From the NCBI RefSeq assembly GCF_963678635.1, contig NC_087067.1, positions 21,262,596 through 21,326,595 on the forward strand: 64,000 nt of DNA. The letters run 5' to 3'. The stretch comes from Symsagittifera roscoffensis. Lineage: Eukaryota > Xenacoelomorpha > Acoela > Convolutidae. The notes below the pieces were generated by a model that was not told the DNA's origin, did not search any database, and was given only the letters and a program-made list of their open reading frames with translations. This document shows, in pieces, positions 11,713 to 23,613 of the stretch. Position 1 is the stretch's first letter, and each line of letters begins with the position of its first letter. The translations under genes and the position numbers were made by a program.

Positions 11713-14341
11713 TCCCAAGACACCTACGTCCGTAAGATATGGGGTGTTTAAGGGCCCAAAAGTATTGTCCTGAGGCAATCCATCCAGATCCCGGAACCTG
11801 AGCGTAGTCGCGGAGCGAAATTGCTCCTGTTCCGCCAACAACCAGTCCACGCCCGGTATTCGATACAATCTCTTCACTGTGGGACCATCTCCGCCGATCA
11901 TCCTCCTAGCGTCCTCTCGATACGTCAATGTGTTCATGTTCAACCTCGCCGACATGTCTGTCTTATACTGTCCCCAACCCGTCATTGATCCAGCGTCTCC
12001 CTTGCTGGGTGTTGAAATGTATACCATCTCTGGTGAGCGCGAGATGATCAATCATGCGCAGCATGTTCTCAAGATCCATGAGTCGCAGCTCGCCGGGGTT
12101 ACTTCTCACCAGACCGCGGGTCATCTCGTTCCACCGGGTCACGTTGCCGTTCATGAAATCCGCCACCGGCGTGCCCACCTCCGGGTTCTGCGGTATCGTG
12201 CTCAGCACCACGAGTCTGGGCCTGTATTTCTCCTTCAGTTCATTCAAAAGGCAGACCAATAGGGGCTCCCACTTGCCCTCTGGGGTTACAGGGGCCCTCG
12301 AAACGTCATTGGTCCCGAGCATTATCACCAATGTGTCTAGGTAATCCTTGCCCTGGCACTTCATCATTTTGATGACCTGAGCCTCGGAAGCTCCTCCAAA
12401 AGATAGAACAGTAGTCTGACCATTGACAAAGATCTCGTTCAGATCCCTCACTAAACTATCTCCTATAACCAAATGACGATTCCCTGGGGGAATTGCCTGG
12501 TTGCTTATGGCGGGGTTCCAGCCCATGCCATTCAAGCAAGCTCTAGGATGCTCGAACTGGTTGCGTACCGTCAGGTTCTTCCTGATGTCAACTACACGAG
12601 ACTTCTGAACCGTTCCGCCATGCGCAGTCTCCGTTGATACTATGGTTCGAGGTGTTCGCTCCGAGCTACTTGGGGAACGATCAAGGCGTTGGGAAGGGAC
12701 GACCCTAACCAGCGTCCGGTCAGTGGTCCTGTTGATCTCATTCATCGTTGCTCTGGCCACCTGATTGAATGACTCTTGAAACTGGGGAGCCAGATAGGTG
12801 TCTGAAGGATCCGGTAGCGTGTTTCTCGGGTTCGGAGCAGACTGTGATGACTGCTGAGGAGCCTCGGGCTCTCTCGGTGCGCACAGCTCCTGTGCCTTCG
12901 TCCTGGGACGTGTGTCCCTGGATGCCTCCGAGGAGTTCATCGTTGCCAGAACCTCCGGTGACACTTGGCTCACCCTCGCCATATATAGCTCCTTCAGGTG
13001 TGTTATCTCTTCTTCTTTGAAGGCCATTTGCAGATCTTCAAACTTCTTTTTCCATTCGTCTCTTTCTCGAGCTTATGCCCTTTACTCCTGCAGCTTGACA
13101 CACAGCTTGCTTTGATCCTTCTCCTTTTTCTCCAACGTCTCAATCGTCTCCGAAGTCTGAATCTGTATCTTGTTCATCCTCACCCTCTTCAGTGGAGGAG
13201 CAGCTGTTGGAGAATCTACTGAGTGTGACGGGCCCGGCCCATCACGTAGTCTCTTTGCTCCGATGAGCGGCTGTACAGGTTGAACAGGTAGGGGCATCTC
13301 ACCTAGCCGGTGATCCCTCTGCTCCCCTAGTCCCGGCTCACGAGCCAAGTCGTGGCCAGACATTTCTCCTCGCCGCCATCTCATTAGTCGGTTTCGAACT
13401 CTCTCGGTGTTCCCGGACTCACCGAAGGCCAGCATCAGCACTACTTCCGTGGGACGATTCCCACGACCCTCTCGTCCTAACGCGTTGAGGAGCGCGACCA
13501 CAAACATCACCAATCCCGGTTCTTTTTGTGCAAAAACACAGTGAATCAGCCGCTGGTATATCTCGTCCAGAGTCACTCCTAGACTCGCTGAGAGGAATTC
13601 CATCAAATCGTTCGTGTCACCCATCTTTCTATAGTTTATCGTTCGTCGTCGTGTCCCTTCTGATTTGTCAAATTCAATAAACAAGACTGGATCAATCAAG
13701 ATCTAAAAAAGAAGTCGCGACTTAAAACCATCATTTCATGCCGTTCCATTTTCAGGATAAAACATCATTCACATCCTTTAAAAACGTTTAAAAACGATCC
13801 ATTGAAATTCTCCTTTGTTCTTGATTTAAAAACTAGCACCAAGGTGGATCGTCCACCTTCAACTTTATCAAGGTATGAGCGCGGTCACCTTCACTACCTG
13901 GAGTGTTCCAGGTCTTCTATGACACGAACATAACATAAAACATAACCTAACTATAACATAACACATGAACATCACATACTCACTCTATTAAATAAAAACA
14001 AAATCCCTAGTAGCTTGCCTAAAACTTAATCATAACGCCTATAAAGTACTTAACAAAAACCACTTATCGCCGAATGCAACTCCTAGCATATACTCAGATA
14101 GTAATTTTTATGTAAGTAAACCTCTATGTCAGTTTCTTAAAATATCACGTGTTCAAGGGCATATAACTTTCTCGGATGTAGCTTTCTCCCCTATTGGGAT
14201 CATAGACTGGTAACGAGAGAGAGGTCACTCCTCCCTCAACCAGAAAATCCCTAAGTCGAGTCAAGGCCAATACCAAGCTCTCTGGATTCACGTGTTGCGT
14301 ATCAGTGGCCTTAGTAACCAGGAAACACAAATATTTCCCTG
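11713..14341 (-). pseudogene. Inverted arm: end of Pol, spacer and start of second gene (fossil)
   Basis: Read on the - strand this arm gives, in order, the end of the macro-like Pol tail (GKYLCFLVTKATD), the spacer, the start of the second gene (MGDTNDLMEFLSASLGVTLD), the coiled-coil part, the SGNH hydrolase (VIGDSLVRDL, LGTNDVSR, DGIHFN) and then a stretch near 11,713-11,985 matching the part of family B ORF2 around residues 680-750. Broken. It is an internal duplicate of A1, not a separate element. Confidence 0.85.
13841..13859. other. Short perfect hairpin in spacer
   Basis: AAGGTGGATCGTCCACCTT: an 8-bp stem with a 3-base loop, lying in the inverted copy of the spacer between Pol and the second gene. 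It may be chance. A related neighbourhood (GGTGCTAGTTTTTA) occurs in the A2 spacer near 32,190, so this part of the spacer is ancestral to family A. Confidence 0.5.
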
Positions 14342-14379
14342 GTACAAGCAAATACACAAATATTTGTGGTACAAGCACC
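14325..14379 (+). repeat. 29-bp tandem pair at the inversion junction
   Basis: Two imperfect copies of a unit that starts ACACAAATATTT and contains TGGTACAAGCA lie head to tail exactly where the - strand arm ends and + strand second-gene sequence resumes. A templated tandem at a breakpoint is what microhomology-driven repair or template switching leaves, which favours a real rearrangement over a purely computational join. Confidence 0.7.
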
Positions 14380-14380
14380 A

Positions 14381-17300
14381 CAAGCTGTATAGGCAGTTCT
14401 CCAAGCCACCCGGCCTGGCGCCTGTTGAGTACTCGAGAGACTATTTCCGAGCGACTTCGGCGGAAGGGGGCGATAGGAGATACGAGGGACTAAAGGCACC
14501 ATTGGATGACAGCCTGTTTGCTGCCTATGATCCTTTGGATATAAAGGAGGCTAAAAACCTGATAGTTGCCAGTTCAGTCTATCTCTACACGCCCCTTTCT
14601 CTTTTTTGGCCGGATATGATCTTCTTGACGGCGCCTAAGTTAGACTGGGGGCAATCAGCAGGCATGACGATAAGCGTGCGAAGGACGATCAATATGGAAC
14701 CGCAGGTGATAGTGATTGCCGGCTCGAATCTCCACTTGCAGTTGTTGTCACGTCTGACTGATGGATCAATCCCGAGCAATGAAGTCATAGGAGATGCTAT
14801 AATGACGTTGCTCTCAGCCATGACCGAGGTGGAGGCATCAGTGCAGCGACACTTCACCAAGAATGTGGTGAAGGTCATCTTTGTATTGTCACCGGGATAT
14901 GCCGCATGGCCAGAACCCCCTACAGTTTGTGTACACGATGGTCACAACTGTAGCGGAGGAACGATTCAACGTGATAATACCTGCGCCGAACAGGATGGTG
15001 GATCCTAACAACTACTACCCATCCCGCTCGGAGCTTCCTGCCATCTGGGCTGACATGGCAGGATTGCAGCACAGCTCGGTTGGTGCTGGACGAAGTCCTG
15101 GGGTTGGAGCTGTCCAACTTCGCCAGGTTGCTGAAGTTGAGGCCAGGGGTAGATCATGATCACCTGTTGGTACAACAGCATGCCAACCACCTCTGGTTCA
15201 GGCAAATTGATTACGCGGAAAATGAGCAAGGGAGGACAGTCAGAAAAATTATGACATCGGTGGAAGAGGATCTTATGGTATTGGCTTTGCGGACGAAGCC
15301 ACACACCAACTCATGGTTGTACTTGTCACCAAGATTGTGTACCTTGGGAGAAGACGCATTCGAGCATGCACCGGCGGCAATCAAAGAGATACACGCTTAC
15401 CTGAAAAACTTGTTTAACGAGAGATATTTAGCCGGGGGCATGATGTTACAATTAATGCAAGATGTCAACACAATGTCATTGGATAAATTCCAGGCTGATA
15501 TTTTGGACACGAGGGCACAATATGAGCGATCAGACGCTATCTTGTGTAGAATGGGAGGGGGATGGACGCCATCTTTCCTGTCAACGTGTTACCCGAGGGC
15601 CTCCCGGAATCTTATCGCGAGCTTTGTTAAGGACATCTGGAAACTATCGATCGGTCTGGTATTAATGCTGTACGTGACGTTTGGTCACGAGAACTTATTG
15701 AAATGACCTGCGAACCTCTTCACCCAAGCGTTAGCGGACCTGAGATTGGATGGACTCTTTACCCTGATCGCCATGACGTATGGTCGGCTGGGCGATTTGC
15801 TCGTGCTATTATGCTACCCCGAACAACTTCAGGGAGCGAGTCGTAAATTCAACGCGCAGTTGGAAACCGCCTCGTTCAGGAACATGAAGGATTGGAGGAC
15901 CCTCTTGCTCCAATATCTTCTGCAGCAGAATAGGAGTATCACAGGAGAAGATAATATGGCAACGGGAGCGAGTGAATGCAAGCAGTATTGTGGAAAGCCC
16001 TTGCTAACAGATCTGGCCGCGATGATGCGGATCGATCCGCTGGCTCTTGTCCATGGACTGAGGGAGTTTGTCACGGTGGTGTACGGGCCCGTGATGTCAT
16101 TTGTATTCCCGTACGTACAAGTGAAGGCGTACAGGAGCTCGATGTTGTATGTCAACTTAGTCTCGGTTGTGGATTGCTCCGTGCTGAATTGGGTGGAACA
16201 GAAGGAGCTGAGAGGGTTGGCTAGCGACGACAGGTTGTTCGGAAGAGCAGCGGAGCCAGGTTGGATGTTGATGGACTTCATTAAACAACTTCAAGTGCCG
16301 AATGGGCCGCGAGGACCTTTCCCATGTCCAGTTCAATCCGAAGCTTTGAAATCTGCGAACAGTGGTGAGAGATTCAGGAGAGGCGATGCGGGTCCCACTT
16401 TGGCCGGAAGCCTATGCACATGTCAGAGAGAACCAGCAAGCGTGGCTTTCTGGATCCAGGCCGCTGCCGGACCAATACCCCCGATACCCACCGATAAGGA
16501 GAATGTTGTTGGGAGTCACGTCTCCTGCCATTGCCCCTCGCATAGGAGCGGCACATGATGCGGAAGAGAAAATGCTGAATTGGAGTGGAGGGATGGAGCC
16601 GCGCTTCATCAGTTGGAACTCTGCGGCCATGCATACGTTCGACTTCACATTCCCGGATGCTTGGAGCCGAAAGAAGAGCAAGGCACCACCTTCCAGGAGA
16701 CCAGAGGTCCCGGTTGACGTGTGGAATGATGTGTATACACCCGCAGATGATTTGTCACGATTGAAGTGGTCAGGAGAAGTGAAAGTGGTGATATTGGAAG
16801 TAGTAAGGGAAAGCAGAGGAGGCACGTACATAACGATCGATGATCTGGCGCCATGTGATCTGGTGAATGACGAGTTATTCTATCACGCAGGGGATCTGAC
16901 CGTACCGGCGCGACCGGATTCGGGCATAGATATGCGACAAAGCCCTTCGGGACCTGGACCAAAACCAGACCCCAATGATGACGAACTGATGGATCAGGAT
17001 GACGATCACATGAAAAAAAAGGGAGAGAAGTCGGGTGGAATGGACTTAGGAGCGTTGGAGAGAGACTTGCTGGAGTACCAGTTTAGTGAAAACGACGACG
17101 GGGAAGTCGATGGTACTCTATTGCTGATGACACCATCGTCTTTCATGTCCCCTACGAAGGAGGCGCCGGCTAGCTTATCCCCAGTGGATTCAGTAAGCCT
17201 GGCAATGGACAACCGGAGTAGGAACCTACAGAAACTGCTCCATGAATCACCAAGGAGGATGAGAATTGAAGAGACCATGAGGGTATTCTTCCTGAATACG

Positions 17301-18640
17301 CTACCTGAAGACAAATGGGAGAGATACCAGAGCGAACTTGAGCGCAAGACAGGAGTGACCTGGAGCCGAGTGACCTTCATGGAGAGGACATGGGACGTGA
17401 TACGCAGATATGGGACGGAGTCCGTAATGAAGGTGGGGTTAAACCAACCCATCATGCGCGAGGTTCTGGATAAGCTAATGAGCTCCGTAGAGTCTGATGT
17501 TCTGACCGAGTCAGTCACAGAGGATAGTGCTGATGATCAGCAGATCACGAGAAAATTGCCCGTTAGGTGAGCCAAGAAAAGGCTTAAACGGTTGAAAGGG
17601 AAAACAGAAAGCAAGACCGTGAATCGAAATGTAGTGAAGTCGAAAGCCAGTGCAGTGGTGGCCTCGTTGGCAAGAGCAGCTCGGCCAAGTGAGAATGGAC
17701 AAGGTTATGGTGCGACGCTGGCCGGGGGAGAAACCTGATACCTCCGATGCTATTGGCAGGTTTGACCACGACGGCAACAAGGTCGAAGAAAAATGCACGG
17801 ACTTTGGTGGATACTCAGTTAGAAAGGGAAGTCATCAGTCAGTGTGGATCTGGAGGACTTGATGATTATATGCCCTAGCGAACCAACATGGCCCGAATGA
17901 AGCTGGAGGGACAACTCGACATGGTCGAGTATAACCGGATCACAGTGCCAGACTCAGTCCAGATGGGAGATCCAGCAGGGGGTTATGTAGAGATGCTTAA
18001 GGCAAGAAATTCTGAGAGAGGGCATCTGATGGCCTGGAACGAGAAGCAAGCCATGCAGGAGTATCTGAAGGAGCTAACGGAGAATTGTAACTTGAATAGA
18101 AAAGAGTACGGCACGGTGATGTCCTCGGAGGCAAACGAAGTCGGGCTTGAAAAGCTGCTGGAAATCTCTTGGAGGGCGGCCCTCCAAAGATACTTCGACG
18201 AGACGATGCATGCACCTGCGACGGTGGCAGTATACCTGGCTCATCCGTGTATGAGAACTGACTTGCAAGTACGGTTGGCCTGGTGTTTGATGGGGATCAA
18301 GAAGTCAGAATATGAGGCCAACAACGACTCAAAATCAAAGGAACAGGAACTGGAATTGATGGAAACCCTGCGAGTATTGATTTCTAGAGACAATTCGGCG
18401 ATAGCCTGAGCTAAGCGTAAAGGTGCCCTTTGCATCGTGAGGTTCGTGGTGGATCGTATCCCCACTCCCGTGTTGGGAGAATGCATAAACCAATCGGCAA
18501 GGGGGAGTTGATTGTGAACAAAACTTTCTGAGGTCACTCCCGGAGCTATATCAGAATATGCCGTTGGCCATACCAAATAAGGAGTTCAAGGACATGGAGA
18601 GGGCAATAAAACAGGGGAAACTGAAACGATCACCCATATG
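14381..18640 (+). pseudogene. Second gene of A1, middle part (fossil)
   Basis: Continuation of the A1 second gene after the inverted arm. It matches family B ORF2 from about residue 766 to 2,200: a second SGNH-like region (IVIAGSNLHLQLL, VIFVLSPGYAAWP), the words LDEVLGLELSNFARLLKLRP and MLYVNLVSVVDCSVLNWVEQ, the acidic middle, then ERTWDVIRRYGTESVMK and LFLRF-type words near 18,430. Function of these parts is unknown. It ends where a LINE has inserted. Broken. Confidence 0.82.
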
Positions 18641-20330
18641 GCTACAGAGTTACTGGAGAAAATTGTACTGTGCTCTGATAATTGTTTAATTTCCTTTTGT
18701 GTGAAAAATGTATACAATAACGGCATGCTGAAAGAAGCTATTAAAAATGGCAATGAATCAACCTTCGCAAATTTTCTTTCAGAAACATAAATAATTAATT
18801 CAAAAAAAGGTCAGATTCGGCGACACTTGACTTTACTCCTGATTTTATCAATGATTATTTCGCTATTATTTGCCATACAGTCAACTATGTAGAACCAGAA
18901 ATTATAGAAAGTCACAACGGCGCTTACCCAGCCTTCACTCTTCACGAAATTAATCGCAGTCTGAGGAAACTCAAAAAACCTGCAGTGGGTTTTGATGGCA
19001 TTCCAGCGTGGGTCTTGAGCGAAAATGCCCATAACTTAGCTCTTAGTATTTAAAACATCTACAATTTATCACTCAGAAGTGGTTTTCCCGAAGGCTTTCA
19101 AGATTTCGAAAACAATTCCTCGAGCCAAAGTCCCGTAACCAGACAACAAGGACCAATTACGGCCAACATCAACCACACCAGTACTCAGCAGACACTTTGA
19201 GCGATTGGTCTACACCAATTTCATAAAAAACAACTACGAAAGTTCACTGAATAATTATCATTTGGTTTCAGAACAGGAGGCTCAACCGTCAGCGCTGCTC
19301 TTCGAATAATACACACAGTCGTGACTTCGATACTCATCATTATGACGGTGTACGTCTCTTCTCGCTGGACTTGTCCAAAGCATTCGACAGAGTGCCCCAT
19401 CAATTTATAATTAGTCAGATCAAACAGATAAAACCAGGAGTCAATACACATGTACTGAATCGGCTGAAAAGCTTCCTATCAGACCGAGTGCAGATTACAT
19501 CATATCAGAACGAATTGTCAAAATCAGTCTCCATCAACCAAGGTGTACCTCAGGGGACGGTACTTGGACCACCGTCCTTCAATATGTCGTTCGACGACTA
19601 GAAGTGTCTTTACAAAAATGCTTGTCTAGTTAAGTTTGCAGACGACAATAATCCGGTAATCGGCGTTAGAGGGATCGACGACCCTAGTCAAATCATTATC
19701 AAAGGAATCTTCAAGTGGTGTATGTATTATAAATTTTTTGTCAACACTCTTAAATCCAAAGAAATGAGGTTCAATTTCAAGAAAAGGTACCTTCATCTTC
19801 TCAGATATCGGAAGCATACCGCTGGTTGAAAATAGGAAAGTTTTGGGAATTATGATAGACAACAGATTATCTTTTCTACCACATGTATCCAAGACAACCA
19901 GTAGAGCTTCCTCAAACCTGTTCCCGCTTCTTAAACTAAAGCGATTGGGATATCGTGCAGATGACCTTTCTTTTCTATATCAGTCACTTGTTCTATCAGT
20001 CTTAACGTACGGCTTGGAAATATTGGGCGGCGCTGCAAAACGGTTCATAGAAAAGTGGACGCTGTTCAAAATTGTGCTGTTTGTATGGTTCTTATAAAAG
20101 AATTTGTTCCTATCGAAGAACACATTAAAGTCAAAGACGCGAGACTTCTGAATAATATCTCTAAAACTGGTTCGAAGCATCAACTATATGACATATTGCC
20201 GCATAGGCAAGATTACTGTTCCAAAAGGTTAAAAAAACGGCTACCGACTACCGAAGTGGCAGTCGAAAAGGTGTATGGATCTATGTTTCCTGACAAACTT
20301 TTGAGGATAATTTAGAAACTGACCCAAGTA
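18640..20330 (+). mobile_element. 5'-truncated CR1/Jockey-like LINE, RT part
   Basis: A non-LTR retrotransposon remnant on the + strand, inserted in the A1 second gene. Visible RT landmarks are a fingers region (FDGIPAWVLSENAHNLALSI near 19,000), SKAFDRVPHQFIISQIKQI near 19,370, NQGVPQGTVLGPPSFN near 19,540 and the catalytic box KFADDNNPV near 19,635, then a thumb region (LGIMIDNRLSFLPHVSKTTS near 19,850) and a C-terminal part to about 20,315. The endonuclease and any ORF1 are absent, so it is a typical 5'-truncated insertion, and stops and frameshifts make it inactive. The left boundary is uncertain by about 40 bp. Confidence 0.87.
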
Positions 20331-21123
20331 CGGTGTAACTCATGTTTATTGGGACAGTTCTTTGAGAGATCTCGGAATATAAGCGCTATTAGTACGGTTC
20401 TATAACTTGGCTTACAAATCACTGATTTTGCTACGAACCATTTGACCGGAATGGAATTCCGGATTCTAATTGATTTTTCAATGATTCTTCCAAATTATGC
20501 CGCGACCGCCCATAGGCGTCGAATTGGTTCTAAAATGATTCGGATAGAGTGCTAAAGCCAGAAGGACCAAGGCACTGGTGAGCTCGCTTGATTTCATCAT
20601 ACCATTCATCACAGCTTCATCACAGTTTCTTATTTTTAGTATATCTGATATTATTTTCAGATGTTAATTCAGTATTTTTCTTCTTCTTCTTCTTCTTCTT
20701 CTTCTTCAAAAGTCTGTCAAAGGAAACGATTTGTGGTATGAATAAAAAAGATAGTTTAGCCGTTGGAGCTTTCTAATTCGTCGCTCAAAAAGCAAACCTG
20801 CATTAATGAAAAACCAAATTTGACATTGCTAGAGGATGACAAAAAAACAAATGTCAGAAAATATTGGACAGACACAAGTGGCACTCGGAAAAATAGTAGT
20901 TGAGATCAGAAACTGACTTTATATCAGTATCCTTTGAAATTTTGAAACCTACCGGAATCCGAATACTACGCAAGCATTACTCAACGACTCTGGTATTGTA
21001 GAAAAAAACAGAACGTCAAAAGTATCATAGTAAACGAGGTGACAGTTAAGAGTCTCTTCATCACATATTACAGTTTTTATACATACTGGAAGTCATTAAA
21101 TATATGGGAGTGCAGTATGTACT
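20331..21123. other. Non-coding interval
   Basis: No credible gene. It probably includes the LINE 3' untranslated region at its start. A short dyad CCGGAATGGAATTCCGG lies near 20,447 and a (TTC)n tract at 20,677-20,707. Nothing else was recognised. Confidence 0.6.
20677..20707 (+). repeat. (TTC)n microsatellite
   Basis: About ten TTC units in a row, read as a poly-Phe stretch in a spurious ORF. Confidence 0.93.
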
Positions 21124-21125
21124 TA

Positions 21126-21307
21126 GACAACCGCGTATTCAGACTCATCAGTAAGCAGAAAAATACCGAATTAACCAATCAGAATTGAGAGGAGAAAGCA
21201 AATGTACGAAAGAAATAATTATGATTTATCCAATTCTTTTTTGTCTCGATTCTGATTGGTAAATACAGTTTTGTCTGCTTACTGACGACTCTGAATACGC
21301 GGTCGTC
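21126..21307. mobile_element. MITE with about 65-bp terminal inverted repeats
   Basis: The left end GACAACCGCGTATTCAGACT and the reverse complement of the right end are near-identical for about 65 bp, through ACCAATCAGAAT; only about 50 bp lies between the two arms. A TA dinucleotide stands directly outside each end (21,124-21,125 and 21,308-21,309), as expected for TA-targeting DNA transposons such as Tc1/mariner. There is no coding capacity. It is a non-autonomous fold-back element, mobilised only if a matching transposase exists elsewhere. Confidence 0.85.
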
Positions 21308-21414
21308 TAAATACTGCTACGTAACCAAATCTATGTCAGTCAATACATATACTGCAGAAAGATAGAGTTGGATCGGGCCGAGGATATTCAAAGTCTTTCC
21401 ATTTTGATTGATGC

Positions 21415-21491
<77 letters not shown>
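21415..21491 (+). repeat. (TGA)n microsatellite
   Basis: About 26 uninterrupted TGA units. It stands just 3' of the C-terminal coding part of the LINE on the - strand, so it is probably that LINE's simple-repeat tail ((TCA)n in LINE sense), a common 3' end in CR1/L2-type LINEs. It yields a meaningless poly-Ile ORF. Confidence 0.92.
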
Positions 21492-21493
<2 letters not shown>

Positions 21494-21546
21494 AGAACTA
21501 ATTTCCTTTAATAAAGTAAGGCACAACTAAACACAAAAATGTAAAG

Positions 21547-23338
21547 TCAAGATCGACAGTTTAAACAGGTGCACTTCAAGAACCATGGACAAGAGTTCAG
21601 TTGATCAAATTTTGACCCAGTTCTCTCCAAAAGAAGTTCTTTGACTCTTCCCTTGAAAGACTCGTGGGGAGCGAAGATGTCTACACCAAGACGGATCAAC
21701 TCGTTGACGGATTTCTCAACGCGATGAAAGAAGAACTTGTGGTCTGCCACTTCTTTGCTGTTTGAATTGTGGTGTTGGTGGATTTCCGGCTGGTGGTCAC
21801 CTTAAAAAAGAAGTACGCTGAAAACAGCAGCTCTGTAAGGCCATGTAACATTTTGTAGAGCAGTAATACATCGTTGAAAATGAGATGATAACAGATAGTC
21901 AGATTTTTTGTGAGAAATAACTGGTCTTTATAGGGCATTGAATTAATAACCCATTTCAGACACTTTGGATTAGAACTTTCAAGTTTTCGGATATAACATA
22001 GTGAAGTAAGCCACAGTGGATGCATAAAAAATGTTACTCTTGATACACATGTTAACAAATATGAGCTTGGTGGATTGAGAGACAGTGAATGAAAACATGC
22101 GTTTGATAAAATGAAGAGACTTGTTACATGATAACAGCTTATTATTGAAATGTGTCATCCAGTTCAAGTCATCAGCGACGAGTAAACCCAGGTATTTTAC
22201 TACATTTGAGGCATTTATGTCCTGGTTGTTGATCATCACATGACGAGGAAAATTGCCTTTGAAAACAATGAGACTGCATTTATTCGTGATTGACCGATAA
22301 ATAATTTGCAGTACATCAGTTTGTAAAAAAAATTCAATATCATGCTGTAGAAAAGTAATATCAGTTGAAAACAACTTTGAATCGTCAGCGAACAAATAAC
22401 AACTGGAAAACTCTATACACTCTGGCAGATCATTGTTTGAAAGAAGAAAAACAATGGGCCCCAGGATGCTGCCTTCAGGAACGCCACTAGTAACAGGACG
22501 TCGATTGGAAATGTGCGCGTTTATACGAACACACTGTTATCGGTTACAGAGAAACGACGAAAAAAGTAACAAGAAATCATGATCGATACCATACATCGAT
22601 AGCGTGTTTAGAATGATAACATGCCGAACAGAATCAAAGGCTTTAAACAACAGTAGATGCAACGCTGAAATCACTAGTGTGGTACACTTCATCAAGAAAG
22701 GATGACAACTATTTTACAGTTGATCGTTGTTTTCTGAAACCATGCTGAGAGTTTGACAAATGTTTTCGATTCTTTGGATATATATGATTGAAGAGAATTT
22801 TCTTAAAAACCTAAACCAAGGGTGTGTAATATACTGATAGGGCTGTAGTTTGTAATGTTATTAGGAGTCCTAGATTTCAGAATCGGGGTAACAAAAGTAC
22901 ATTTCCAGGCAGCAGGCCAGACGCAATTGTTGATAATAGTGTAAAAAAGAAAACTAACAAGGGGGGAAAGTTATAAATAAAAGCAGGAATACAGTCAACA
23001 GTACACGTGTTGTTTTTAACGGATTGGAAACATGAATTGACAACCGACGGGGACACGTCGACTTCCGATAATTTGACATCAGAAGCAGGAGAAACAGTCG
23101 GTACAGAATAGTCAGACAAAGGCTTCCGAAAAACAGAAGGAAAATATTCGTTGAAAATTTCACCGATAGATTCGTCACAGATAGCTTGCTTACTGCCCCA
23201 AAGACGATTGTTGGGAATGATAGTGAACTTCTTAAACTGTTTCGAAAATTCAAAAGCACAAGAAGAAGAAGAGTTCTGAAAAAGCAACTCCTTATCCAAA
23301 ACAACTAAGTTGATGAAATCACTCTCTAACCAAAACAT
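21547..23338 (-). pseudogene. Reverse transcriptase of the CR1/Jockey-like LINE
   Basis: RT domain in pieces. N-terminal linker and fingers are at about 22,877-23,338 (VSPSVVNSCFQSVKNNTC, PITNYRPIS-like words follow), the palm FADD box near 22,385, the thumb to 22,000, and a C-terminal helical tail to about 21,547. Stops and frameshifts separate the parts. It would have copied the LINE RNA by target-primed reverse transcription. Confidence 0.83.
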
Positions 23339-23613
23339 CTAAGACAGATTTGAAACGTAATTCCGTCGCAGAGTACTGAGCTTAATGCCTAAAGGAATTG
23401 GATGAGAAGAGTAGTAATGAAGAAAATCAAGTCTTCTTTTACTTCTTTTAGGGCATGAATCATAAAGTGCGGCTTTAATAGAAACATCAAAAGTGGAGAG
23501 GAAATCACTTTGAGAATTTTACCACAACTTGGTGTAAAGAGGTTCTAACAAAAAGCTAAAACATTCCGTGTTGAGACGCTTCTTTGAATACTTTTGCTTT
23601 AAGACATCAGGTG

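Larger units (their letters stand above)
8985..14341. repeat. Large inverted repeat around the gap
   Basis: The segment from the end of Pol through the SGNH region (about 8,985-11,290) returns in reverse complement at about 11,985-14,341. The protein stretches are almost letter-for-letter the same, with scattered single differences and a length difference in the non-coding spacer. The - arm also reaches a part of the second gene (11,713-11,985) that is missing from the + side before the gap. This may be a real inverted duplication or an assembly fold-back joining two copies or haplotypes. Confidence 0.9.
1..18640 (+). mobile_element. Giant Ty3/Gypsy element, family A, copy A1 (fossil)
   Basis: A degraded LTR retroelement read on the + strand. 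It starts before or near the left edge of the window and runs through Gag, protease, RT, RNase H, integrase, a long Pol tail and then a second gene with an SGNH-hydrolase region. The order matches the whole-looking family B element on the other strand at 46-64 kb. It is broken, with on the order of ten to twenty interruptions, so it is old. It is disturbed by an inverted duplication around a run of N (8,985-14,341), and a LINE has inserted near 18.6 kb. By eye the RT is about 85% identical to family B, while the second gene is far more diverged. No LTR was identified for this copy. Confidence 0.88.

Noticed and set aside
11004-12344. Mirror-image ORF pairs on both strands around the gap
   Set aside because: They are duplicates produced by the inverted repeat, not separate genes.
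21317-21526. ORF on the - strand with a long poly-Ile run
   Set aside because: It is the translation of the (TGA)n microsatellite, not a gene.
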